Below are positions 1-7,823 of a stretch of DNA of 9,817 bases, piece after piece. Source of the stretch: a bacterium UBP2_UBA4780 (lineage in GTDB: Bacteria > Edwardsbacteria > AC1 > EtOH8); assembly GCA_002403115.1 (NCBI GenBank), contig DHHE01000201.1, positions 1,112-10,928 on the forward strand. The letters are read 5' to 3'. The notes beneath the pieces are model-generated. The model was not told the origin of the DNA. It did no database searches and worked only from the letters and a program-made list of their open reading frames with translations. Numbering within the stretch: the first letter of the stretch is position 1; every line of letters starts with the position of its first letter. The position numbers and the translations under genes are program-made.

Positions 1-78
1 TGAATATTTAGAGGTTCCCTACATTTATTGGCCAGGCCGCTTTCCTTATGCCTATGGACGGCCGGTCCAGGAAAAAGT
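1..78. other. Short non-coding stretch after the membrane-protein gene
   Basis: The 78 bp beyond the TAG stop at 79 contain a small GGAC/GTCC hairpin and a GGCC-T-GGCC motif but no T-run, so I cannot call a terminator. No gene is visible. Confidence 0.5.
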
Positions 79-2625
79 CTACCGCATCCCCCTCCCCGCC
101 TCCTGTTGCAGCAGGAAACGGAACTCCTCGTTCTCCGGCGCGGCCCGGACGGCCTGCTTCATGGCCTCCAGCATGCCGCGGAAATCCCCCCGGTTCTGGG
201 AGGTCATGGCGCCGATGAAGATCCTGAGCCCGGCTCGGTGCCGCGACAGGAGCGCCGAATCCTCCACCCCGGCGAACATGGATTTCGGCCCGTCCCAGTC
301 GGCGGCCGCCAGGGTCATGTTGGCCTCCCAGTTGGACTGGTCCTTGGCCCTGGGGTCGAAGAACTCAAGGTAGTTGCGGTCGTCGGTGCAGACAGCAGCC
401 CCCTTGGCCAGCCGGGCCACCCCCTCCCCGTCCTGCAGCAGGCAGGCCGCCAAGGCGTAGGGGTCACGGTAGAACAGGGGGTCGTCGATTGACCCGGCCC
501 GGCGCTTCCACGCTTGGAAATCGATGCTCATCGGGCGCATCGAGCCCAGAAGGACCCCGTGGGAATGCCCCAGCCACAGGCTGGAATGCGGGAAGATCGA
601 GGCGAAGGTGGCGATGATCCCGCGGAAATCGTCCGGCGCCAGCCCGTGTAGCGGCAGGTACTGGCAGATGACGCCGTCATCCGTCAGCCTTTGCCGGCAG
701 AGTTGGAAGTACTCCCTGGTGTATAGCTGGGCGCAACCCAGCGTCGGGTGGGTGGGGTCGGCCGAGATCAGGCCGTACTTGTCGCGGGTGCGGTTGAGGA
801 ACGTCCGGCCGTCCCCGTCGATGAAACGGATCCTGGGGTTTTCCAGCACGCCGCGGTTGAACTCTCGGAAGAAGCGGGCCGCCAGGCGCACCCCGGGCGT
901 GATCTCCACGCAGTCGACCCTCTTCACCCCGGTATGTCCGGCCACCGTGGCCGCGGTCACCCCGATGCCGAAGCCGATCACCAGCGCCCTTTCGGGGCCG
1001 GCCCCGTAGAGGAAGGGCAGATGCCCCAGCATCTTGACCGCCTTGATGGCGTCGTAGCTGGTGCCCACCACCCCGCTGTTGTTGACGTAGCAGGCCCGGA
1101 TGCCGGTGCGCCGGTCCTCGGTCACGATCACCGTGCCCTCGGCCGTCTCCCGATAGTGAATGACCTGGTCGCTCCTGGCGCCGGCCCCCATTTCCCGGTG
1201 CATGGACGGCGGCAGGACCATCACCGGCCTTGAGAAAATTGCCAGTGCCAGCAAGGCGGCGGCCCCGGCCAGTCCCGGCAGCGACCGGACATGGCGGCGC
1301 TTCTCCAAATTGGCCGCCGCCGCCGCTGCCGCGGCCGCTATGGCGGCCATCAGCCACAGCGACCGGGAGACGCCGGCCAGGGGCAGGATGATCAGGCCGG
1401 CCGCCGCCGGCCCCAGGGCCGAGCCCAGGGTGTTGACCGCGCGCAGCAGGCCGATGTCGCCCCCCACCGCGCCGGCCCGGTCGACGTAGAGGCGGCAGGC
1501 CAGCGGCGAACAGAAGCCGAGAATGGCGGTCGGCACCAAGGCCAGTCCGGCGGTCACCAGCACCGGCGGCAGGAAAATCCTGTCCGCCGGGGATGAGAGC
1601 AGGCCGGCCCAGGGGAACAGGAACAGGCCGGGCACCCGGTCCAGCAGGATCACGCCACCGGCAATGGAAAGCGCCAGGAGGGCCAGGCCGGCATGAAGCC
1701 ATTCGACATGGTTCCTGAGCCGCCCGACGGCCGCCCTGAAAGCCAAGTTGCCTGCGAACAGCCCGGCCAGGTACACCGCCGCCACGGTGGCGAAGGTGTA
1801 GCTGCTGTTTGGCAGGTAGATTCTGACCGCCCGGTTCCAGACCACCTGCAGCCCCATGCCGACCAAACCGATGGCCAGGGCTATCAGCAGCAACCTGATG
1901 TTTCGCTTTGGCCGTTTCTCTTCGCCCTCCGGTTTCCGGTCCGAATCCGCCGCCCGTCGCCCGCCGCCTCCGAACGCGAAAAGAACCGCTCCGGCCGCCG
2001 CGCCGGCAGCCATGGCTGCAAGGAGCGTGTTGGCCTGGCCCAGGAAACGGATCATCAGGTAGCCGGCCGCCGCACCCCCGGCCACCGATCCCAGGGCCTC
2101 CAGGGCGTATAGCGTGCCGATGCCCCTGCCCAGGCCGGCCTTCCTCCTTATGTAGGCCCTGGCCGTGGCCGGCATCATGCCGCCGGCCGCGGCCGCCCCC
2201 GGGAGCAGCGCCAGCACCGCCATCAGATGGACGGCGGCCTCGACGGCCGGCCCGCCCCCGGCCGCCCGGTAGACGGCCGGTATGGCCGATATCAGCGCCA
2301 GCCCCCATAGCCCGGACAGGGCCAAGGCCCAGTGGAGCCAGGCCAGGTGTCTGGACGGCTTGGCGGTCCGGTCGGCCAGCCTGCCGAACAACCAGGCGCC
2401 GAAACCCATGCCCATCATGTAGGCTGAGAGCACCAGGGCGGCCGAACGCAAGGTGGCGCCCAATGACAGGGACAGCATCCGGTGCCACGAGACCTCGTAG
2501 GTCATTACCAGGAATCCGGACAGGAACAGGGCCGCCCCCAGCAGCAGCTTGTCCGCCGTAGATTTATCGGAGGTGGGGCGGTGTCCGGTCAGGGTCCCTG
2601 TAAAAACTGGTTTTATGGAGTTCAA
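79..2625 (-). CDS. Fused MFS-like membrane / spermidine-synthase-like protein
   Basis: 848 residues. The N-terminal half (about 27-470) is very hydrophobic, with about 12-13 predicted membrane spans and a charged loop near 221-243. The opening LSGFLVMTYEVSWHRML resembles the first span of the 'fused MFS/spermidine synthase' family. The cytosolic C-terminal part (about 485-700) has a Rossmann methyltransferase/aminopropyltransferase fold: glycine motif VIGFGIGVT (551-555), acidic strand end VEITPG (E574), then YGLISADPTHP and LYTREYF. Aligned to true spermidine synthases, the first Asp of the D-x-x-D active pair is kept (D623), but the second position is His (H626). This is common in the fused family and argues against ordinary spermidine synthesis; the substrate is unknown. 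A nine-Ala run (430-438) lies in a late span, and the last 35 residues look like one TPR helix pair. The start is TTG: an in-frame stop lies 12 codons upstream, no ATG or GTG intervenes, and a weak GGGA sits 5 nt before it. The next ATG would cut the first span. The exact start is uncertain. Confidence 0.88.
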   Translation of the reverse strand: MNSIKPVFTGTLTGHRPTSDKSTADKLLLGAALFLSGFLVMTYEVSWHRMLSLSLGATLRSAALVLSAYMMGMGFGAWLFGRLADRTAKPSRHLAWLHWALALSGLWGLALISAIPAVYRAAGGGPAVEAAVHLMAVLALLPGAAAAGGMMPATARAYIRRKAGLGRGIGTLYALEALGSVAGGAAAGYLMIRFLGQANTLLAAMAAGAAAGAVLFAFGGGGRRAADSDRKPEGEEKRPKRNIRLLLIALAIGLVGMGLQVVWNRAVRIYLPNSSYTFATVAAVYLAGLFAGNLAFRAAVGRLRNHVEWLHAGLALLALSIAGGVILLDRVPGLFLFPWAGLLSSPADRIFLPPVLVTAGLALVPTAILGFCSPLACRLYVDRAGAVGGDIGLLRAVNTLGSALGPAAAGLIILPLAGVSRSLWLMAAIAAAAAAAAANLEKRRHVRSLPGLAGAAALLALAIFSRPVMVLPPSMHREMGAGARSDQVIHYRETAEGTVIVTEDRRTGIRACYVNNSGVVGTSYDAIKAVKMLGHLPFLYGAGPERALVIGFGIGVTAATVAGHTGVKRVDCVEITPGVRLAARFFREFNRGVLENPRIRFIDGDGRTFLNRTRDKYGLISADPTHPTLGCAQLYTREYFQLCRQRLTDDGVICQYLPLHGLAPDDFRGIIATFASIFPHSSLWLGHSHGVLLGSMRPMSIDFQAWKRRAGSIDDPLFYRDPYALAACLLQDGEGVARLAKGAAVCTDDRNYLEFFDPRAKDQSNWEANMTLAAADWDGPKSMFAGVEDSALLSRHRAGLRIFIGAMTSQNRGDFRGMLEAMKQAVRAAPENEEFRFLLQQEAGRGMR

Positions 2626-2690
2626 GACGGTCCCATATTTTACTGGCTTTATCCTATAATTTTATCCCGGCTCCCGATATCCACGGCCTT

Positions 2691-2729
2691 CATAAAAGCG
2701 CAAAGGCACGGTCGAGCCGTGCCTTGCGC
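2691..2729 (-). terminator. Intrinsic terminator after the C25 peptidase gene
   Basis: Read on the minus strand, GCGCAAGGCACGG pairs with CCGTGCCTTTGCGC across a 5-nt loop (CTCGA), with one extra T as a bulge, and is followed directly by TTTTATG. The stem is GC-rich and 13 bp long and begins 25 nt after the TAG stop. There is no matching T-run on the plus side, so it acts on minus-strand transcription and should separate the C25 gene from the membrane-protein gene. Confidence 0.88.
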
Positions 2730-2753
2730 CTGTGCCCCTGATATTCGGAAAGG

Positions 2754-5700
2754 CTACCTGAGCATCACCAGCCGCTTGGTGCCGGTGTAGTCCGGGGTGG
2801 TCAGCCGGTAGAAGTAGACCCCGCCCGACACCTTCTGTCCCGCGTCCGACCTGCCGTCCCACCTGACCGTGTGATACCCGGCCGGCCTCACCCCGCTGGC
2901 CAGCGTGGCCACCTTCTGCCCCACGATGTTGTACACCCCCAGCTCCACCCTGGTCTCCTTGGGCAGGTCGAACCGGATCTCGGTCCGCTCCCGCGTCGGA
3001 TTGGGCCGGGCCGCCCCCAGGCTGAAGGTGGTGGGTATCCCGGGAGAAGCCGGGGGATCCCCGCACACCCCGGTCATCGGCGCGTAGACCTTGATGTCGT
3101 CCACGTACCAGCCCGGGTAGCTGTTTACATAGCCGTCCGACCCGAAATGCAGCCGGAACATGGCGCTCTGCCCGTTATAGGCCGAAAGATCGAACTCCTT
3201 CTTGGCCCAGCCGCCCGAGCTGCCGCCGAATATCTGTTGTCCGCCCACCCCGGGCGTGCTCGAGTAGGCTGTTCCAGAATACCCGTCAACCGGGGTGATT
3301 ACCGTCCAATTGCCGCCGCCGTTGGTGGAAACCTTGACGTTTCCGCCGTCGTAGAGCGTGGTCGTCCCCTCGAAGCTGTGCCAGTGCCAGAACTCGAGCT
3401 TGGCGCCCTCGGGCAGGGCCCTCAGCGCCCCCAGGGTCAGGGTCGAGTTCGAGTTGTTGCTGTAGTTTCCGGCCAGGTTGGTGGCCCACAGCTTTGTCCC
3501 GCTGTGCGCCGCCCCGGGGCCGGATGTCGGCACGCCCCAGGCCCAGTCCCCGGTTCCGGTCCAGCCCCCGTTGTCCGCCTCGAGATCGCTCTGGTACACC
3601 ACGTTCATCGGGTACAGCGTGAAGTCCACTCCGGACGTCGCCCCTGACACCGCCACCTGACGGGCCGAGTCCGTGTATCCGAACTTGGACGCTCGCACCG
3701 TGTAGGTCCCGTCGTAGACCGGGCCGATCTGGTAGGCGCCCGAGGCGTCGCTGGTGTCGCTCCAGGTCTGCGACCCTAAGGTGGCGCTGACCACCACGCC
3801 CTCGTGGCTGCCCTGGCCGGACAGGGTGACCGTCCCCGAGATGCTCGCCGTCGGCGGCGCCGAAGGCCTCAGCAGGTATTCCACGCTGTTCTCCAGCACC
3901 TGGGTCCGGGTCAGGCTGTCGGAAAGCGTCCGGAAGTCGAAGGCGAAGTAGACGATCTGCCCGTTCAGCGGATCGCCGGGGCTGTCATCGTAGACCACAA
4001 TGCCGCCGCTGTTGGGATAGCTGGTGGTCCCGTATACCCGAATCCCGCCTCCCGCCGGCGTCACCGCGTCCTGGGACCCGTAGTTGGCGTAGGCCACCGG
4101 CAGGCTGGCCGGAAGGGCGTTCGGTTCCACGGCCAAAGGATGCGTGGGCTGCTGCAGGGTCAGCGCCCCGACGTTGTCCCCGCTCCAGCCGCTTATCCTC
4201 AGCACCGTCTGGGCGAAGGTCGGGTTGGCGCTGTAGTGGTCGTACCCCAGCTCCCCGCCCTCTATCAGCAGCCGGCCGCCGCCGTTGACGTGGTCGATCA
4301 GGTTGGTCCGGTAGGCCGCGGTGTTTACCGTGGTCTGGTCCTGGCCGCAGCTCCACAGTACGACGTCGTAGCTGCCCCAGGTGGCCGGGTTGGTGGCGGC
4401 CGCCTGCTCCAGGGTCACCGAGTAGCCCAGCTGGGCCAGCATGGCCGCCATCTGGGCCGCGCTCTCCCCGGCCCTGGAGAAGTCCCCAGGCTGCGGGTTT
4501 CTGCGCTTGGCCGCTTCCTCCGGACTTAGCTTCGCCAGCTCCTCATCGGACAATTTAGAATCCTCCCCGCCCTTGGCGTCGTGGTCGTTGATCACCAGGA
4601 TGTCCCCCTGGGTCGGCTCCAGCGCGAAGTCCTCGGTGCCCGAGGGAGAGTCAACATCCACCGTCCGGATGGCCTTACGGTGCTGGTAGGCCGTCGCCTC
4701 GAAACGGTAGTTGAAGTAGGGCAGTCCCGGGATGCTGTAGGCTCCGCCGCTCCCAGCGCTGCTGGTGGCCGTGGCGTAGAGGCTGCCGTCGTCCGTTCGG
4801 TATACCGAAATGCTGGCGTCCAAGGGCGTCCCCGTCCCGGCCTCGGTCACCGCCCCGCTTATCGTCCCCGAGGGCGCCGGGTTAAGCGCGAAGTCCCGGT
4901 TGTTGGCTCCGTAGCGCAGCAGGTAGGTCTCCCCGCAGCCCAGGTATCCGAACTTGCTCAGGCTGATGTCGTAGCTGCCGCATGGGATCGAGTCGCCGGT
5001 GGCGTAGAGGCCGCTGGCGTTGGTCTGAACGTCGAAGGCGGTGTCGGCCCCGGCCAGTCCGACCACCCTGACCCCGGCCAGGGGCAGCGCGGTGGCGTCG
5101 TCGGTTACCGTGCCGGACAGCGTTCCGTAGACCTGTTTGCAGATTATATTTTTAATATACACATTATATCCGGCTTTCGCTATGGCCCCGATGATCGATC
5201 CGGAAGAAGTTGGAGTGGCGATTATCGGCAGGTATTCGCCCGCGGTTGTTGCCGAGGTGTCTATCCCACATCCCGTTATAAACATAGTATAACCCGGTGG
5301 TTCAAGATGTCCTTCGAAGAGTCCTCCAAAATTGGGGGCCACTGTGTCGTAGAGGGCAATTTCCGGCACGCCCACTAACAAGTCGACTAAATCGTAATTG
5401 GCGCCCCCGGTCACCCAGATGGTGTCCCGGAACATGTCGAACCCCTCGCCGATCCTCCGGCCGGTCACCGACAGCAGCTCGCCGTACAGGGGGTGCACCG
5501 AGAAGCCGGCCGAGCCGCTGGCGTCGGTGGTCTCCACCAGGGCCGGGTTGACCCCCAGTCCCGAGATGGTGACCACGATCGAGTCTATTCCGTTGTAGGG
5601 CGGTTCGGACTCGGTCACTGTCACCGTCACCGCCGTGGTCGTGTTCACCGGTATATGGTCCGGCACGATGCTGACGTTGGCCGGCACCGCCGCCATGGCG

Positions 5701-7670
5701 TGGCCCAGGTAGGGGGCAAGGTTGTGTCCGGTGACCGTCACCCAGATGGTGTCCGGGTTGCTGTTGGTGATGTTAAGGGTGGCGTTGCCCGAGGCGTCGG
5801 TGTAGCCGGCCGCCTGCACCGAGGAGTCGGACCGGGACAAGGCGCAGACCAGGGCTCCGGCCACCGGCTGGCCGCCCGACTGCCTGGCGACCTGGACGGC
5901 GAACGGAACGTTGGATCCCAAAGACACGATGTTGGCATGGGTGACCGACAGCTCAGCCGGCAGGTCGCTGCGGATGGGCACCGAGGCGTCTCCGAAGATA
6001 TGCCAGGTCTGGAACATGTCGTCGCCGTCGCCGCCGGCTCCGTAGTACTCCATCATGCGGATGGAACCGTTGAAGAAGAATCCCCCGGCCGTCACCCTTT
6101 TACGCTGTGCCAGCAGCCGGTTGGCCTCCATCTGGGAGATGGTGGGCGGCACCCAGGACTGGTTGATGGACGACCCGTAGTGGACCACCGACCCCCGCGG
6201 CTGCTCCGGCGTCCCGGCCCACTGCCAGGCCTCGCAGAAGCAGGTGGCGGTTCCGGCGAAATCGCCCACCACGCAGGCCACCGAGTTGACGATGGGCAGC
6301 AGGTTGTTGTTGGTCAGTTCGTTGACATTGGTCACCGAGAACGGAGGATTGCTCCAGCTGGTGGTGCTTCCGTGCCCCAGATAGTTGATGAGCCCCCGGC
6401 CGGCGTTGACCGAATCGCGGATCTGGGCGCTGGTGGCCGAGGGCTGGTGGATCTTGTCAACCCGGTCGTACTCGTAGTAGAGCAGGGTGTCACGCACCCA
6501 GTTCATTCGGGTCGAATCGGCCGGCGACCCCTCGCTGCTGGCCAGGCCGCTGGCCCTTCCGTACCAGGCGCCGCCGATCTGCGGGTCGCGTTCGTATTTG
6601 ACCGACTTGGCCGCCTGGACGTCCACCCGGGCGGCGCTGCCGGCCGAGAAGCGCCCTATGAAGATATCGGGATAGTTGTCACCTCCGGCCAGCAGACTGT
6701 AGATGGGGTCCGATGTCTCCCCGCTTGCGGCCCCGACCGTTCCCACCCCCGGGGCCACTTCGTTGGCCTCTCCCACCAACAGCACATAACTTATGTTGTT
6801 GGAGTTGTATTCGCTGAGAATGAAATTCTTGATGCTGGTGGCGTTGTTGCCGATAGTACTGATTTTGACTACCTTTACCTGATAGCCCTTTCGTCGCTTC
6901 CAGTCCACCAGGGGCTTTAAGTTGTTGACGTAGGCGTCGGCGGAGATGATCAGCATCTTCAGACCTGCCTCGGACAGGGTGTCGTACCTGACCGCCTGGG
7001 CCGAGAAGTTGACGAACAGGTTTTGGTATATGGGCAGGAACTCCCGGTTGATGGACCCCTTGGACCGATTGAACGGGTTGGCCGCTACCCCCTTGGCCGG
7101 TACGATCTCCACCACCAGGCGTTTGACGACCTCCAGTGTGCCCTTTACCGGATTATGGCGGACCGGATAGAACCTAACGGTCACACCCCGGAAATCCCTC
7201 ATGATGAAAGGGTCGGAGAGCTTGGCCTGGCTTTCCGGGAACAGAACGTCATTGGCGTAAGCCGGCCCGAACGAGTAGGGCACCTTGGCCGGGTCCACGT
7301 TCCGGTACAGGTTTCCCTTGGAAGGGACCACCGGATCGGCGGCCAAGGTGAAGGTCTCTGCCTCCACCACCCGCAGCTCCACGTTCTGCCGGTCGGGAAT
7401 GATGACGCTGCTGGCCAGGAAAGGCAGCGATGGGCTGCCCGTTTCCAGGAGCGGGGCCGCCCCCGGCATGTCGATGACGGCGTGCTTGTTCCCGGCGATG
7501 TCGACGCGCTCGATGGTGAAACCTCCGGGCAGGACCTCCAGCAGGGTCCGCTCCGGGCCGCTTTCGAGCACGGTCACCTTGGTGGCCGGACCGTTGATTT
7601 TCACCCACTCGGCTCCCGCCAGGGTGCTGAACAGGCATATGGCGAACGTGGCGACCAACAACCGTTTCAT
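2754..7670 (-). CDS. Gingipain-like C25 cysteine peptidase, multidomain, T9SS-type tail
   Basis: 1638 residues, predicted secreted endopeptidase. Order: signal peptide 1-20 (cut after LAGA); C25-type propeptide about 25-225; C25 catalytic domain about 235-575; Ig-like gingipain C-terminal domain about 575-660; further Ig-like region to about 846; carboxypeptidase-regulatory-like beta domains about 847-930 and 933-1018; Rossmann/GATase1-like domain about 1022-1270; third regulatory-like domain about 1273-1353; jelly-roll (MAM or M6-C-terminal type) about 1357-1530; FlgD-like T9SS sorting tail about 1548-1638. Catalytic residues by comparison with RgpB are His433 (YLGHGS) and Cys466 (VACVVGDF), with the same 33-residue spacing as RgpB His211/Cys244. 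SINQSW and HIFGDAS also match gingipains. The ATG has a strong AAAGGAG ribosome site and its own promoter upstream; a terminator follows the TAG stop. It is far longer than a minimal C25 enzyme because of the added adhesin-like modules. Natural substrate unknown. Confidence 0.95.
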   Translation of the reverse strand: MKRLLVATFAICLFSTLAGAEWVKINGPATKVTVLESGPERTLLEVLPGGFTIERVDIAGNKHAVIDMPGAAPLLETGSPSLPFLASSVIIPDRQNVELRVVEAETFTLAADPVVPSKGNLYRNVDPAKVPYSFGPAYANDVLFPESQAKLSDPFIMRDFRGVTVRFYPVRHNPVKGTLEVVKRLVVEIVPAKGVAANPFNRSKGSINREFLPIYQNLFVNFSAQAVRYDTLSEAGLKMLIISADAYVNNLKPLVDWKRRKGYQVKVVKISTIGNNATSIKNFILSEYNSNNISYVLLVGEANEVAPGVGTVGAASGETSDPIYSLLAGGDNYPDIFIGRFSAGSAARVDVQAAKSVKYERDPQIGGAWYGRASGLASSEGSPADSTRMNWVRDTLLYYEYDRVDKIHQPSATSAQIRDSVNAGRGLINYLGHGSTTSWSNPPFSVTNVNELTNNNLLPIVNSVACVVGDFAGTATCFCEAWQWAGTPEQPRGSVVHYGSSINQSWVPPTISQMEANRLLAQRKRVTAGGFFFNGSIRMMEYYGAGGDGDDMFQTWHIFGDASVPIRSDLPAELSVTHANIVSLGSNVPFAVQVARQSGGQPVAGALVCALSRSDSSVQAAGYTDASGNATLNITNSNPDTIWVTVTGHNLAPYLGHAMAAVPANVSIVPDHIPVNTTTAVTVTVTESEPPYNGIDSIVVTISGLGVNPALVETTDASGSAGFSVHPLYGELLSVTGRRIGEGFDMFRDTIWVTGGANYDLVDLLVGVPEIALYDTVAPNFGGLFEGHLEPPGYTMFITGCGIDTSATTAGEYLPIIATPTSSGSIIGAIAKAGYNVYIKNIICKQVYGTLSGTVTDDATALPLAGVRVVGLAGADTAFDVQTNASGLYATGDSIPCGSYDISLSKFGYLGCGETYLLRYGANNRDFALNPAPSGTISGAVTEAGTGTPLDASISVYRTDDGSLYATATSSAGSGGAYSIPGLPYFNYRFEATAYQHRKAIRTVDVDSPSGTEDFALEPTQGDILVINDHDAKGGEDSKLSDEELAKLSPEEAAKRRNPQPGDFSRAGESAAQMAAMLAQLGYSVTLEQAAATNPATWGSYDVVLWSCGQDQTTVNTAAYRTNLIDHVNGGGRLLIEGGELGYDHYSANPTFAQTVLRISGWSGDNVGALTLQQPTHPLAVEPNALPASLPVAYANYGSQDAVTPAGGGIRVYGTTSYPNSGGIVVYDDSPGDPLNGQIVYFAFDFRTLSDSLTRTQVLENSVEYLLRPSAPPTASISGTVTLSGQGSHEGVVVSATLGSQTWSDTSDASGAYQIGPVYDGTYTVRASKFGYTDSARQVAVSGATSGVDFTLYPMNVVYQSDLEADNGGWTGTGDWAWGVPTSGPGAAHSGTKLWATNLAGNYSNNSNSTLTLGALRALPEGAKLEFWHWHSFEGTTTLYDGGNVKVSTNGGGNWTVITPVDGYSGTAYSSTPGVGGQQIFGGSSGGWAKKEFDLSAYNGQSAMFRLHFGSDGYVNSYPGWYVDDIKVYAPMTGVCGDPPASPGIPTTFSLGAARPNPTRERTEIRFDLPKETRVELGVYNIVGQKVATLASGVRPAGYHTVRWDGRSDAGQKVSGGVYFYRLTTPDYTGTKRLVMLR
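2755..2947 (-). repeat. Copy 1 of a near-identical sorting-tail repeat (C25 gene)
   Basis: This is the last 193 bp of the C25 peptidase gene, matching 7825-8017 at a constant offset of 5070. I find four mismatches (2790, 2805, 2823, 2925), about 98% identity. Three are synonymous and one swaps Asp for Glu. The block covers ELGVYNIVGQKVATL through the stop codon. Confidence 0.95.
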
Positions 7671-7679
7671 GCTCCGGTT

Positions 7680-7686
7680 CTCCTTT
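7680..7686 (-). promoter_or_regulatory. Ribosome binding site of the C25 peptidase gene
   Basis: The minus strand reads AAAGGAG with 9 nt between AGGAG and the ATG at 7670. This near-consensus Shine-Dalgarno site fixes the start, which also gives a well-formed signal peptide. Confidence 0.85.
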
Positions 7687-7694
7687 GTCGATTC

Positions 7695-7732
7695 TAATGA
7701 TAAGTTGGATTGGACACGAATTTTAATGATAA
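7695..7732. repeat. Direct repeat of TAATGATAA in the C25 promoter/leader
   Basis: The 9-mer TAATGATAA occurs at 7695-7703 and again at 7724-7732, 29 bp apart start to start. One copy overlaps the -10 box and the other lies in the predicted leader. It could be a paired protein-binding site or a second -10-like element (TTATCAT on the minus strand). Only two copies are present. Confidence 0.4.
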
Positions 7733-7754
7733 TCCATTATTATCCGCGTGTCAA
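7726..7754 (-). promoter_or_regulatory. Sigma70-type promoter for the C25 peptidase gene
   Basis: On the minus strand a perfect -35 TTGACA (7749-7754) is followed after exactly 17 bp by TATCAT (7726-7731), five of six matches to TATAAT. It lies in an AT-rich stretch about 56 bp before the ATG at 7670, leaving room for a 5' leader of about 50 nt. It is a housekeeping-type promoter by consensus. Transcription from it has not been shown. Confidence 0.7.
7728..7744. repeat. Inverted repeat overlapping the promoter (operator-like)
   Basis: GATAAT-CCATT-ATTATC is a perfect 6-bp inverted repeat with a 5-bp centre. It lies inside the -35/-10 spacer and covers part of the -10 box of the C25 promoter. 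This is a typical place for a repressor to bind, but AT-rich symmetry of this length also arises by chance. Confidence 0.4.
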
Positions 7755-7805
7755 GGGGAACGCTCGATGGTTAATTGAAAGGGGGCCAAAACAGCGGTTC
7801 CCCTT
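7753..7805 (-). repeat. Long inverted repeat in the 3' region of the carboxypeptidase transcript
   Basis: AAGGGGAAC (7753-7761) and GTTCCCCTT (7797-7805) are perfect 9-bp arms. Allowing one bulged base, pairing extends about three more bases on each side (AGCGTTCCCCTT against AAGGGGAACCGCT). The transcript of the carboxypeptidase gene would fold just after its stop codon. No T-run follows, so it is not a canonical intrinsic terminator; it may protect the mRNA 3' end. It abuts the -35 box of the next gene. A shorter alternative pairing, GAAGGGG with CCCCTTTC, uses the same left arm. Confidence 0.5.
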
Positions 7806-7823
7806 CATGCCACCCGGCTCCGA

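Noticed and set aside
1312..1338. GCC/GCG tandem-like tract as a microsatellite
   Set aside because: It is a nine-Ala run in a membrane span written with mixed GCG, GCC and GCA codons. The codon mix and domain position fit ordinary hydrophobic coding sequence.
677..2488. 603-codon open frame on the minus strand inside the membrane-protein gene
   Set aside because: Gly/Arg/Pro-rich translation with no recognisable domain. It is the alternate frame of a GC-rich gene whose own frame shows clear membrane spans and methyltransferase motifs.
2626..2690. Promoter for the membrane-protein gene (TAAAAT or TATAGGAT as -10 box)
   Set aside because: AT-rich -10-like strings are present, but no reasonable -35 match lies at 16-18 bp, so support is too weak to list, even though the terminator upstream implies that some promoter exists here.
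5493..6920. 475-codon open frame on the plus strand antisense to the C25 catalytic domain
   Set aside because: Low-complexity Val/Gly/Arg/His-rich product typical of antisense frames in GC-rich DNA. The opposite strand encodes conserved C25 motifs across the whole span.
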